Shown: one piece after another, positions 16,310-22,422 of the stretch
How positions within the stretch are numbered: the stretch's first letter is position 1
How the letters are laid out: every line of letters begins with the position of its first letter
IMG/VR virus record: IMGVR_UViG_3300037488_000376
Span: 1-29,934 of that record
Strand: one strand, 5' to 3'
Origin: a virus
Length of the DNA stretch: 29,934 bases
Made by a program: the position numbers and the translations under genes
Notes under the pieces: generated by a model
Seen by the model: only the letters and a program-made list of their open reading frames with translations
Told to the model about the DNA's origin: nothing
Databases searched by the model: none

Positions 16310-16665
16310 GCTAACTTATTCTTAAAGTGTGTTATTAACTGCTCCATCTTGCTATCATAGTATTTAGCAAAGGTAGTAAAACCCTCACTATCAAACTCAT
16401 AAACTCTAAACATTATACCCCTTAATCTTTGTGACGGCTTCTTTAACGTATCTTCTAACTCTGATTTAAGTGATTCTACTGCATTTAACTCCTCACGTCT
16501 AAAGCTCTCATCTTTAAATGCAAGATAGCCGAACTGATTAGCAGTCCCGAACAGTTCAGCAGCTTGTGCTGGTGTGAGCTCGTTGGTGCCAAAGGTAAGT
16601 TTAAGAGTCTTATCTTTGCGAGTGCCTACGCTTTCTAGTTGTGCCGGTACTAATATCATCTGCAA
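16306..16665 (-). CDS. Conserved phage protein with SQRLR motif, unknown function
   Basis: The product has 119 residues. It contains LTPAQAAELFGTANQFGYLA (~30-49) and KKPSQRLRGIMFRVYE (~75-90), a pattern I know from a widespread but uncharacterised family in phages of Bacteroidota, often near replication or DNA-packaging genes. No catalytic motif, membrane segment or signal is seen. The start overlaps the upstream stop by 10 bases and the stop overlaps the small terminase start (ATGA). A start at M3 would also serve. Confidence 0.65.
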   Translation of the reverse strand: MQMILVPAQLESVGTRKDKTLKLTFGTNELTPAQAAELFGTANQFGYLAFKDESFRREELNAVESLKSELEDTLKKPSQRLRGIMFRVYEFDSEGFTTFAKYYDSKMEQLITHFKNKLA

Positions 16666-16892
16666 AGCTCATCTAAATGTATACCATACTCCTCCATAGT
16701 CTCTTTAAGTAACTCATTCATTCTAGACAGTAGTATCTTTTCTTTGCCCGATAGCTCATCATACTTCAGCTGAGATAGTAGTTGAGTATTAAACTCATTT
16801 AGGCACAGTGCTAAGTCTAATGCTTTAGTGCATCTAAGATGGTGAGCTGCATCTTCAGGTGAGTCTAAATCAAATGTTATATTACATTGCAT
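16656..16892 (-). CDS. Small conserved phage protein, unknown function
   Basis: The product has 78 residues beginning MQCNITFDLDSPEDAAHHLR and continuing with LCLNEFNTQLLSQLKYDELS. This matches a family of short phage proteins usually written as ITFDLPEE…LWEMDQWLR…KY. It is helical and acidic with no membrane segment. Its presence beside the 119-residue SQRLR protein is recurrent in such phages as I recall. It comes early in the late block, after the large non-coding region. Confidence 0.6.
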   Translation of the reverse strand: MQCNITFDLDSPEDAAHHLRCTKALDLALCLNEFNTQLLSQLKYDELSGKEKILLSRMNELLKETMEEYGIHLDELCR

Positions 16893-16932
16893 AATTCGGT
16901 TATTTGTATAATTGATTATTGATATTTAGCAT

Positions 16933-17082
16933 TTATGATCCACAATAAAGGCAGTCCTCATCTTCAGCTCCCTCACCAGCATTTAGAATCTTCTCACATT
17001 CTTTATCCACTTGTTCTTCACTCCAGTTAGGATGGAATACTTTTACTTGAGCCTTTAAAAAGTTATATTTATTATCAGTCAT
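16933..17082 (-). CDS. 49-residue acidic protein with C-terminal CxxC
   Basis: The frame from ATG 17080-17082 to TAA 16933-16935 encodes MTDNKYNFLKAQVKVFHPNW then a helical, acidic tail ending EDEDCLYCGS. The closing Cys-Leu-Tyr-Cys is a possible metal or redox pair. The leader is A/T-rich as for its neighbours and codon use matches the operon. It is the first gene I can support after the hairpin-rich intergenic region and so may mark the start of the late operon. The function is unknown. Confidence 0.6.
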   Translation of the reverse strand: MTDNKYNFLKAQVKVFHPNWSEEQVDKECEKILNAGEGAEDEDCLYCGS

Positions 17083-17223
17083 TTATAATTAAGATTAGTA
17101 AGATTAGTAATTAGCTTATGCATTATCTGCATATTGCTTAGTGTAATTAGCTATAAGCTTTTGCTTATTAGCTAAAGCTATTAGCTAATTAACTTAATGC
17201 TTAGAGCTTAGATGCTGAGCTAA

Positions 17224-17277
17224 ATGAGAGATAGAAGTATCCTAGCACAACTATTTCTAATTGTGTTAGGCTCTCAT
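17224..17277. repeat. Nested inverted repeat
   Basis: The outer arms ATGAGAG (17224-17230) and CTCTCAT (17271-17277) enclose the inner arms CCTAGCACAA (17241-17250) and TTGTGTTAGG (17261-17270) with a 10-base loop. The inner arms pair fully, with one G-U, only in a plus-strand RNA; in a minus-strand RNA one pair is A-C. This favours either a DNA-level element or a plus-strand transcript. Confidence 0.5.
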
Positions 17278-17489
17278 CTAAATGACTGTTCTCATGCTTG
17301 TCGCTTGAGTGCTTCGCCATTATGAATTAGTGTCATCAGCAATGTGCACTAACTTGGTATCTACCTTTTAGAGATATTGCCATCCCTAAGTAACCTGGGG
17401 CTTATACCTTAGCCATACCCCTGAGCTGTGTTACTATCCCGCAGTAGCTCAATTCATTCTTTACACTGCTGTTAAACGCTTCCCTCTGT

Positions 17490-17533
17490 AAAAAATATAG
17501 CCCTAAGGATGCAGGGTGAGAACATCCAAAGGG
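17490..17533 (-). terminator. Possible intrinsic terminator for the middle transcript
   Basis: On the minus strand a stem CCCTTTGGATG / CATCCTTAGGG (an A-A/T-T internal mismatch of two) with an 11-base loop is followed within five bases by six U (17495-17490). It lies after the small membrane protein genes and before the late genes. The two-base internal loop makes it weaker than the 22353-22379 terminator. Confidence 0.45.
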
Positions 17534-17624
17534 CGTATAAAAAACCTTAATCAAAGTACTAACAGTAATACCACCCTGTAACAAATCTATAGGTAAAAAT
17601 GTTACGAGATTCATTTGTGCAAAA

Positions 17625-17816
17625 CTATTTCTTTTGTTGAAAACGTAGCACTGTAATGTATACCCAAAAAGGAAGCCATACAAGCCCTGTAAAAGCTACA
17701 CCTAGATAAGCGTACCAATGGTAGTTAGATAGGTGCCTCTGATGTCTGTAAATGTTTAGGCTAAGTATTCCCGTATGCAGGAGGAAGCCAATTAAGTAAA
17801 TGGTTAATAGTGTCAT
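17625..17816 (-). CDS. Small two-helix membrane protein
   Basis: The product has 63 residues with two membrane helices, MTLLTIYLIGFLLHTGILSL at the N-terminus and YAYLGVAFTGLVWLPFWVYI at ~36-55, separated by a polar His/Arg loop, and a basic C-terminus RFQQKK. The gene begins 3 bases after the stop of the 59-codon membrane gene, and the two form a pair. Possible roles include superinfection exclusion or membrane anchoring of replication, but nothing in the sequence decides. The leader has the AATCAT-type A/T-rich form common here. Confidence 0.6.
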   Translation of the reverse strand: MTLLTIYLIGFLLHTGILSLNIYRHQRHLSNYHWYAYLGVAFTGLVWLPFWVYITVLRFQQKK

Positions 17817-17818
17817 GA

Positions 17819-17998
17819 TTATCTAAATTTATTAATGTTATGTTCTATTGTATTCAAACATACTTCTAAACCTAAAATAAAGCAAGCTCTGCTCCAAGGT
17901 ATATCAATTACATCGTAATACTTTAAGGCTATCATTAAAATGCCTATTAAAACAATAATGAAGTTAAGTACATCTAAAGTCTTTCTGAATTTGTCCAT
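17819..17998 (-). CDS. 59-residue single-helix membrane protein
   Basis: The frame from ATG 17996-17998 to TAA 17819-17821 encodes MDKFRKTLDVLNFIIVLIGI then LMIALKYYDV and a polar C-terminal half with two Cys. One membrane helix spans residues ~11-25. It sits between the Cys-rich protein gene (10 bases upstream) and the two-helix membrane protein gene (3 bases downstream). The sequence is open, in frame with operon spacing, and its hydrophobic pattern is not expected from chance. The function is unknown. Confidence 0.65.
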   Translation of the reverse strand: MDKFRKTLDVLNFIIVLIGILMIALKYYDVIDIPWSRACFILGLEVCLNTIEHNINKFR

Positions 17999-18007
17999 GT
18001 AATTTAT

Positions 18008-18523
18008 TTATTTTTTACGTTTAGCTTTTCGTTTCTTTTTTATTGGCTCAGGTGTGAGCTCTAAGTTAGTTAATTCTATCAGTGCTTGAGCTTGTTCTAA
18101 TTTAGTTAGCTCTTCTTCTAATTGCTTGCCTACATCATCTACGTACTTTTTAGCACATGGGCCACAGCTCGTACCTGGATAATCTAAGTTAGTATACTTC
18201 TTTCTAATCTCACCTATCACTTTCATATCTTGGCTCGTTACCCTATTGTTGAGCTTCAGAGTTTTGATGAAGGCTAGCATATTCTCAATTACTAATTTGT
18301 CATCTAAGATAGGCCATTTCTTTGCAGGGCAATCCTTAACAGCATACATAGCTAAGTGATCTATAGGGCAGCCACATGGCTTGAATGTAAAGCCATTAAG
18401 CTCAGTTGGTTTGGCGAAGGGATTAATGGCATTAGTAGGAGGGCCACATGTTTTATATCGCGTATTAAACACAGGGCAGCTATTGCAGATTTCAATTCTA
18501 GCAGCGTAGTTTTCTTTAGTCAT
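18008..18523 (-). CDS. Cys-rich, probably zinc-binding protein with basic tail
   Basis: The product has 171 residues. The first ~70 hold the pairs EICNSCP (C13, C16), KTCGPP, KPCGCP and DCPAKKW, a spacing that suggests one or two zinc sites. A later SCGPCAKKY adds two more Cys. The middle is helical and the C-terminus is strongly basic (PEPIKKKRKAKRKK), fit for nucleic acid binding. Similar Cys-rich proteins are frequent in Bacteroidota phages without known function. It overlaps the sigma factor gene by 4 bases, so a role in transcription is possible. That link is inference. Confidence 0.65.
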   Translation of the reverse strand: MTKENYAARIEICNSCPVFNTRYKTCGPPTNAINPFAKPTELNGFTFKPCGCPIDHLAMYAVKDCPAKKWPILDDKLVIENMLAFIKTLKLNNRVTSQDMKVIGEIRKKYTNLDYPGTSCGPCAKKYVDDVGKQLEEELTKLEQAQALIELTNLELTPEPIKKKRKAKRKK

Positions 18524-19020
18524 ATCTGTAATGAATTACGTAGTGTTGTTTTAGCTTTCTGAATAGTCCGGTAAAGATACGCTAAAGGTATACCCGTCTC
18601 TTTAGCTAGTGCCTGATAAGAGAAGTCGTCTAATGCATACAAAAAGAATAGCTCTCTTTCAAAGTATGGCAGCCTACTGATAAAGATATCTAGCTGCTCA
18701 TTCTCTAAGCGCATGCCTACACTCTTGTTCACATCATCTATGATGTCATCTTTGAGATCGTTGCGTATCTTCTCAAACTTGCGTAGCGTATAGTTGAATG
18801 AGCTGTTAGTACTACGTGCAGAAAGCCTGATAGCATTACTCACGTAATTATTTAGCTTACCTCTGTTGTGGATGTCTTGCATCTTATCCTTATCTGATTC
18901 TAATATCTTAAGTAACGTGTCATGGAGTAACTCATCTGCTACATCAGCACGTACCACGCTATAGGCCACCCTGCGCCACTCTGAATAACACTTATCGAAC
19001 TCAGAGCGCCATGTAGTCAT
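18520..19020 (-). CDS. ECF-type RNA polymerase sigma factor
   Basis: The product has 166 residues. Residues ~25-80 fit sigma region 2 (DVADELLHDTLLKILE, then LNNYVSNAIRLSARS), and ~110-162 fit sigma region 4 with its helix-turn-helix (RLPYFERELFFLYALDDFSY, then LAKETGIPLAYLYRTIQKAK). Regions 1 and 3 are absent, as in extracytoplasmic-function sigma factors. Region 2.3-2.4 is divergent. Such a protein would redirect host RNA polymerase to phage promoters; here the late block beginning near 17082 is the natural target. The start overlaps the nuclease gene end by 20 bases. No anti-sigma gene is seen nearby, though the small membrane proteins downstream are worth considering. Confidence 0.8.
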   Translation of the reverse strand: MTTWRSEFDKCYSEWRRVAYSVVRADVADELLHDTLLKILESDKDKMQDIHNRGKLNNYVSNAIRLSARSTNSSFNYTLRKFEKIRNDLKDDIIDDVNKSVGMRLENEQLDIFISRLPYFERELFFLYALDDFSYQALAKETGIPLAYLYRTIQKAKTTLRNSLQI

Positions 19021-19345
19021 CTATCACTTTTTTAGCTTCATCAAAGCTTTTGCAGGTACATGCGTAGTAGTTGTTAGTAATAAGCTTATACTGCCAATCC
19101 TTTTGGCTTTCACTCATTACACCTTTACTTGTTTTCATTTCTATAGCTAACCCAAAGAATGTGCCTTTAGCCTGATAAATAAATATATCAGGGAAGCCTT
19201 TAACGTATCCTGTTTTCTTCATCTTTACCGCTTGCTTCATAGAAGTTCTTACACCTCCAGCGCTTGCACAATAAAGTAGCCTAGGATATTGAGCATTAAT
19301 ATAGTTAATAACAGCCTCTTGAATTAAAGCCTCTTCGTTCTTCAT
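19001..19345 (-). CDS. VRR-NUC domain nuclease
   Basis: The product has 114 residues, the size of a minimal VRR-NUC (virus-type replication-repair nuclease) domain. It shows the expected pieces in order: E-rich start, ASAGGVRTS (~27-35), GYVKGFPDIFIY with D53, AIEMKTSKG with E69 and K71, and SQKDW with Q81. Together these supply the PD-(D/E)XK active site D53, E69-x-K71. Such enzymes cleave branched or nicked DNA and are common in phages, where they may act in recombination or packaging. It is the first gene after the candidate origin, and a TAATTTTG -7-like element lies at 19351-19358. Confidence 0.85.
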   Translation of the reverse strand: MKNEEALIQEAVINYINAQYPRLLYCASAGGVRTSMKQAVKMKKTGYVKGFPDIFIYQAKGTFFGLAIEMKTSKGVMSESQKDWQYKLITNNYYACTCKSFDEAKKVIDDYMAL

Positions 19346-19480
19346 GTGCTCAAAATTAGTTAATTAACTCAAGTGCTATGAACATCTTGTTAACATACTT
19401 ATTCACATAGTATTTAGATAGTATATTTGACCATCCATTTAGCCTTTTGGTTTAGGTTAACATTGATTATTGATTCTGAG

Positions 19481-19509
19481 ATAGCCTTGCAAACGTGCAG
19501 GGCTATTTT
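19481..19509 (+). terminator. Hairpin with U-tract, plus-strand orientation
   Basis: ATAGCCTTGCA (19481-19491) and TGCAGGGCTAT (19496-19506) pair along 11 bases, with one G-U, around an AACG loop, followed by UUU-A-GUUU on the plus strand. On the minus strand one pair becomes A-C and no U-tract follows. It therefore looks like an intrinsic terminator facing the opposite way from every gene in the genome. Confidence 0.5.
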
Positions 19510-19578
19510 AGTTTATACCCTAATGGGTGTATATTTTCCACAATAAGCCTCATTCTGTAGATTATTTTCCACTACAGC

Positions 19579-19607
19579 TGTCGCAAAAGTCTACTATACT
19601 TGCGACA
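19579..19607. repeat. Inverted repeat 1 of the candidate origin (TGTCGCAA-N13-TTGCGACA)
   Basis: Perfect 8 bp arms TGTCGCAA (19579-19586) and TTGCGACA (19600-19607) with a 13 bp spacer that ends ATAC. It resembles the second repeat 137 bp away (arms GTCACAA and TTGTGAC, spacer also ending ATAC). Such spaced dyads are typical sites for dimeric DNA-binding proteins. Confidence 0.7.
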
Positions 19608-19715
19608 AAGATGTTATTAATAGCATCTAACTCATACTAAAGTATGGTATAACATTCATAACGTGTCTTTTAGCGCACTAATGACTGCTAAATAATACTT
19701 TAATGGGATATTAAT

Positions 19716-19741
19716 GTCACAATTTTTAAAATACTTGTGAC
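19716..19741. repeat. Inverted repeat 2 of the candidate origin (GTCACAA-N12-TTGTGAC)
   Basis: Perfect 7 bp arms with a 12 bp A/T-only core ending ATAC. The shared form with repeat 1 is TGTCRCAA-N12/13-TTGYGAC. It lies 90 bp downstream of the terminase stop in the direction of transcription. Confidence 0.7.
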
Positions 19742-19830
19742 GTAAAATGGATTGCATTACACTTTTAAGTATGAATAAATGTAATTGATTACACTTTAAT
19801 GGAGTTATAAAGGAATCGAATTCTACCCCT

Positions 19831-21150
19831 TTAAATAAAAGCGTACTTGGTATAGTTCCTATTCAGTTCAAAATAGGCTCTCATCATTATAGCATCAGCT
19901 ATATCGGGAGAGATTCCACCGGTGCGCTGGCTTATGGTATCTTTAGACGTTACTCTTAGCTTTCCTTCCTTATCAGGATCTACTCTTCTCACTAGCTCCA
20001 GCTCTTTAATAATGTCCTCTTGGTATCTAACAGGGAAGGTAATCTCATTCTTATCTATTAGCTCACCCAACCTAAAGTAACAGTCTGCTTTTAAATTCAT
20101 GTACTGAGTACCTCTTACTGCTTTACTGCCATTCATAAATTCTCTACATCGTAAGCTGTCAACAAGGCCACCGCCTACCCCATCAGCATCGGCAAGCACG
20201 TTGGATAGCCTAACTGAATGCTCATTCATTAATCTTTGTATCTCTGCCTTTACCTCATCTTGGCGCTTCTGCTTTAGCACTACTATATCTATACAGCTTA
20301 AGCCACGCCATACACAAAGCACAGTTCTATCCTTGCCTAGTCGCGCTATATCTGCTGTAATGTATCCCTCTCCTACATTCATGGGCTCACGAAAGCAGCG
20401 CATTAGCTCATCATACATGTATAGTCTATCTGAGCTGTTATCAAATTCCCAATCTCCCTCTAGCAAGCGCTTTCTATCAGCTTCAGGTAAGCGTGTAAGA
20501 CTTGTTACATAGGAATCGGGTAAGTGTATATTGTCTCCAGGTAGCGCTTGTATGAAAGCAAGATGCTGAGGTAGATTCTGATTCTTATAAGGTAGATAGA
20601 ATTGATTATAAATCCACCCCTTAGATGGATTGCACGTGAGCAGTATCTTAGGCTTTAATCCAAACTCATTTAGTTTATACCTGATACGTGAGCTAACAAT
20701 AGAATAAGCTTTCTCAGTTATTTCAGTAGCTTCATCTAAAAATACATCTGTGAGCTCTAATCCCCCTAGGTCGGTCATCTGAGGATCTGAGGGGTAAAAT
20801 TGCAAGTCGGCAAGTATAATCTCTGAGCCATTGCTGAACTTAACAATGTGAGATTGCTGATTATAGATAAAATCCTCGCCTGCCTTTAAACCTATCTCAT
20901 GAGCTACTTGAAAAAAAGTATTCATGGTAGTTTTCTTAAGCGTGTCTAACTTAGCTCTGCCTATTAGAGATCGTGTACCTGGATACTTTAATCTTCGAAG
21001 TATCTGCCACATGCAGCCTAGCATAGTTTTACCACCGCCTGCTGCTCCTCCATAGAGGATAGTTTCAACGTCTGAATCTACTGAAAGAAATTTAAGTGCC
21101 TCGCTTTGCCTTGTTAGTGGCTTAAAATTATAATCTATTTGTCCCGCCAT
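19831..21150 (-). CDS. terL: Terminase large subunit
   Basis: The product has 439 residues, usual for the family. The N-terminal ATPase shows Walker A YGGAAGGGKT (33-42), Walker B TDVFLDEATE (134-143) and coupling motif LLTCNPSKGW (170-179). The C-terminal RNase H-like nuclease has acidic residues in ADIARLGKDRT (D267), LADADGVGGG (D321, D323) and SPDIADAIM (D416, D419). It drives packaging of DNA into the prohead and cuts it. All key residues are present. The ATG overlaps the phosphoesterase end by 16 bases. The gene lies far from the small terminase (16309) and from the portal, with the non-coding candidate origin directly after its stop. Confidence 0.93.
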   Translation of the reverse strand: MAGQIDYNFKPLTRQSEALKFLSVDSDVETILYGGAAGGGKTMLGCMWQILRRLKYPGTRSLIGRAKLDTLKKTTMNTFFQVAHEIGLKAGEDFIYNQQSHIVKFSNGSEIILADLQFYPSDPQMTDLGGLELTDVFLDEATEITEKAYSIVSSRIRYKLNEFGLKPKILLTCNPSKGWIYNQFYLPYKNQNLPQHLAFIQALPGDNIHLPDSYVTSLTRLPEADRKRLLEGDWEFDNSSDRLYMYDELMRCFREPMNVGEGYITADIARLGKDRTVLCVWRGLSCIDIVVLKQKRQDEVKAEIQRLMNEHSVRLSNVLADADGVGGGLVDSLRCREFMNGSKAVRGTQYMNLKADCYFRLGELIDKNEITFPVRYQEDIIKELELVRRVDPDKEGKLRVTSKDTISQRTGGISPDIADAIMMRAYFELNRNYTKYAFI

Positions 21151-22013
21151 TGTACAAAAGTAGGTACAATAAGATGAGAATCTACAGGTGTACGTACTCT
21201 TTCTAAATCTAACTGTAACAAATACGCACCCAATGGTTTAGGAGGTCGCATTCTTTCCACGTGAAAGCCCATAAAGCCCTCATCATACTCTTCTTTATAG
21301 CTTGCTGTTCTGATGTGATGCACGTATCTCATATTGATTCTATAGCCATTGCCCGGGCTGTAGCTTAACTCCTCTACCATATCAGCATGGTGGTAAAGTT
21401 CATGCACATGGCCGGTCCAAATGCAATCTGCTCCATCTATCATAACGCCCATTCGGTTATTCTGAATTACTCCCTTTGTAACTACTCCTCCTCCTCCTGA
21501 TCCATGGTAGTATTTAGTTTTAAAAGTAAAGCTGCTGCTCTTGCCCTTGCTTACTCTATGTATCCACCATCCACCATAGCCACCTACTAATACATTAGTA
21601 CCTGCCTCTCTATTCAATCCACTTACAAAGCGCTCTATTAAATCAGTCTCACAGTTCTTTATAATAGCAGTCTCATGATTACCATATCCTACAAAAACCA
21701 TCAGGTGAGCGTATGGCTTAAACCAATCTATTGCAGTATTAACTAAAGCATCTAAATAATTAGCTACATTGTGCTCAGGTCTGATGTCATTCTTATTGCG
21801 CCTTGGATCGTACTTGCCCTGCATACAGCAAAACAAATCACCATTAACAGCAAAGTAAATATTTTCCGCTAAGCACTTATCTAAGTGTGCCTTTAAGAGC
21901 TTCCTGTCGCAATGGGGATTATCCCAATGCAGATCACTCATCAATAGGAATTTATCCGCGCTTTCGCACGTTGTAATTATGACATTTCTACCCTCTCGCG
22001 ATGATGTAATCAT
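21135..22013 (-). CDS. Calcineurin-like metallophosphoesterase
   Basis: The product has 292 residues and carries the full set of metal-binding motifs of the calcineurin-like superfamily: SDLHWDN (D27, H29), NGDLF (D59), GYGNHETA (N112, H113), KYYHGSG (H170) and TGHVHELY (H202, H204). It is a soluble two-metal phosphoesterase. Substrates in this superfamily include DNA, nucleotides and proteins, and the sequence does not decide. Its gene runs directly into the large terminase gene (16 base overlap), a neighbourhood seen in other phages, so a role in DNA end processing or nucleotide turnover is plausible. The start overlaps the upstream gene by 26 bases; M25 just before the first motif is a weaker alternative. 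Confidence 0.85.
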   Translation of the reverse strand: MITSSREGRNVIITTCESADKFLLMSDLHWDNPHCDRKLLKAHLDKCLAENIYFAVNGDLFCCMQGKYDPRRNKNDIRPEHNVANYLDALVNTAIDWFKPYAHLMVFVGYGNHETAIIKNCETDLIERFVSGLNREAGTNVLVGGYGGWWIHRVSKGKSSSFTFKTKYYHGSGGGGVVTKGVIQNNRMGVMIDGADCIWTGHVHELYHHADMVEELSYSPGNGYRINMRYVHHIRTASYKEEYDEGFMGFHVERMRPPKPLGAYLLQLDLERVRTPVDSHLIVPTFVQWRDK

Positions 22014-22338
22014 TAGTTATTATATTAGATTTAAGCTCCTGAAAATTCTTTTTGAATTGGTTATAAGGTACGTCTATTACTATTGCATTATCAATGCCCT
22101 GCATAAGCGCTAGAGTGCGCTCACCTACGTAGTAAGTACCATCTTTTCTAAACTCTACCTCTGCCTGAATGCCCACACACTTGCGAGCATCAAACATAAA
22201 AGGAATATCCTCAGCATAAGTAGACTCAAGGCCTATATCTTCGCTGTAGTTCCACTGTATAATCGTGCAGCTGCATAGTTCGGGCAGTAGCTTAGCGTTT
22301 AAATCTATCTGCTCCTTCTTCTTTCTAAATAGATTCAT
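21988..22338 (-). CDS. Protein of unknown function before the phosphoesterase
   Basis: The product has 116 residues, starting MNLFRKKKEQIDLNAKLLPE, with three Cys near the N-terminus (CSC, C55) and a central beta segment AEVEFRKDGTYYVGERTL. No signal, membrane helix or catalytic motif is evident. The start lies only 15 bases downstream of an intrinsic terminator, so this gene may head the middle transcript, though I find no promoter in the gap. Confidence 0.55.
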   Translation of the reverse strand: MNLFRKKKEQIDLNAKLLPELCSCTIIQWNYSEDIGLESTYAEDIPFMFDARKCVGIQAEVEFRKDGTYYVGERTLALMQGIDNAIVIDVPYNQFKKNFQELKSNIITNDYIIARG

Positions 22339-22352
22339 AAGTAAAGGTTAAT

Positions 22353-22379
22353 AAAAAAGCCCAGCGTAGTGCTGAGCTT
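22353..22379 (-). terminator. Intrinsic terminator of the early operon
   Basis: On the minus strand AAGCTCAGC and GCTGGGCTT form a 9 bp stem, with one U-G, around a 5-base loop ACTAC, followed at once by six U (22358-22353, which also extend the stem's A/U base). It stands 43 bases after the stop of the 82-residue gene and just ahead of the next gene. This is the clearest intrinsic terminator in the genome. Confidence 0.8.
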
Positions 22380-22422
22380 CTTAAGTTAGTTACTAACACC
22401 TATTTGTTAGTGGAAGAAATAG

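Larger units (their letters stand above)
17083..17624. other. 542 bp region with no confident gene: hairpins, palindromes, terminator-like stem
   Basis: Within it are a 12 bp hairpin with one bulge at 17147-17175 (TTAGCTATAAGC, TTTT loop), repeated TTAGCTAA palindromes at 17168-17175 and 17181-17188, a nested inverted repeat at 17224-17277 (ATGAGAG/CTCTCAT outside, a 10 bp arm pair inside) and a terminator-like stem at 17501-17533. A 39-codon frame at 17201-17320 (MAKHSSDKHENSHLDESLTQ…) and a 70-codon frame at 17402-17614 exist, but neither looks convincingly coding. I infer that the middle transcript ends here and the late transcript begins here, perhaps under the phage sigma factor, but I could not place a promoter. 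Confidence 0.55.
19346..19830. other. Candidate replication origin (485 bp, non-coding)
   Basis: No gene is supported here. The A+T-rich stretch holds one perfect DnaA box form TTATTCACA (19399-19407), near-boxes TTTTCCACA (19534-19542) and TTTTCCACT (19565-19573), a strong hairpin (19481-19506), two related inverted repeats (19579-19607 and 19716-19741), palindromes CATACTAAAGTATG (19633-19646) and TGTAATTGATTACA (19780-19793), and a twice repeated ATTACACTTT (19756-19765 and 19788-19797). The genome codes for a DnaA domain IV protein, which makes an origin the best reading. Perfect DnaA boxes also occur by chance in coding sequence (4634, 11278), so the cluster, not one box, is the evidence. 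A packaging site is an alternative because it follows the large terminase gene. Confidence 0.55.

Noticed and set aside
17201-17320. 39-codon minus-strand frame beginning MAKHSSDKHE
   Set aside because: Open with an acceptable leader but it contains the nested inverted repeat, has no coupling to neighbours and no recognised domain; kept as a possibility only.
17582-17627. Two TAnnTTTG-like -7 elements on the minus strand (17582-17589, 17620-17627)
   Set aside because: Neither has a TTG-type element 18-21 bases upstream, so they are not called as promoters.
17402-17683. 93-codon minus-strand frame (or 70 codons from 17614)
   Set aside because: Its first third lies inside the 63-residue membrane protein gene; the rest spans the terminator-like hairpin, uses codons unlike neighbours (AGG, CCC, GGG) and shows no recognisable domain.
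19351-19358. TAATTTTG -7-like element just before the VRR-NUC gene
   Set aside because: No -33 partner at the right distance, and the implied start would leave almost no leader.
19800-19830. tRNA-like T-loop (GAATCGAATTC) near the terminase stop
   Set aside because: No matching acceptor, D or anticodon arms; no tRNA gene found anywhere by eye.
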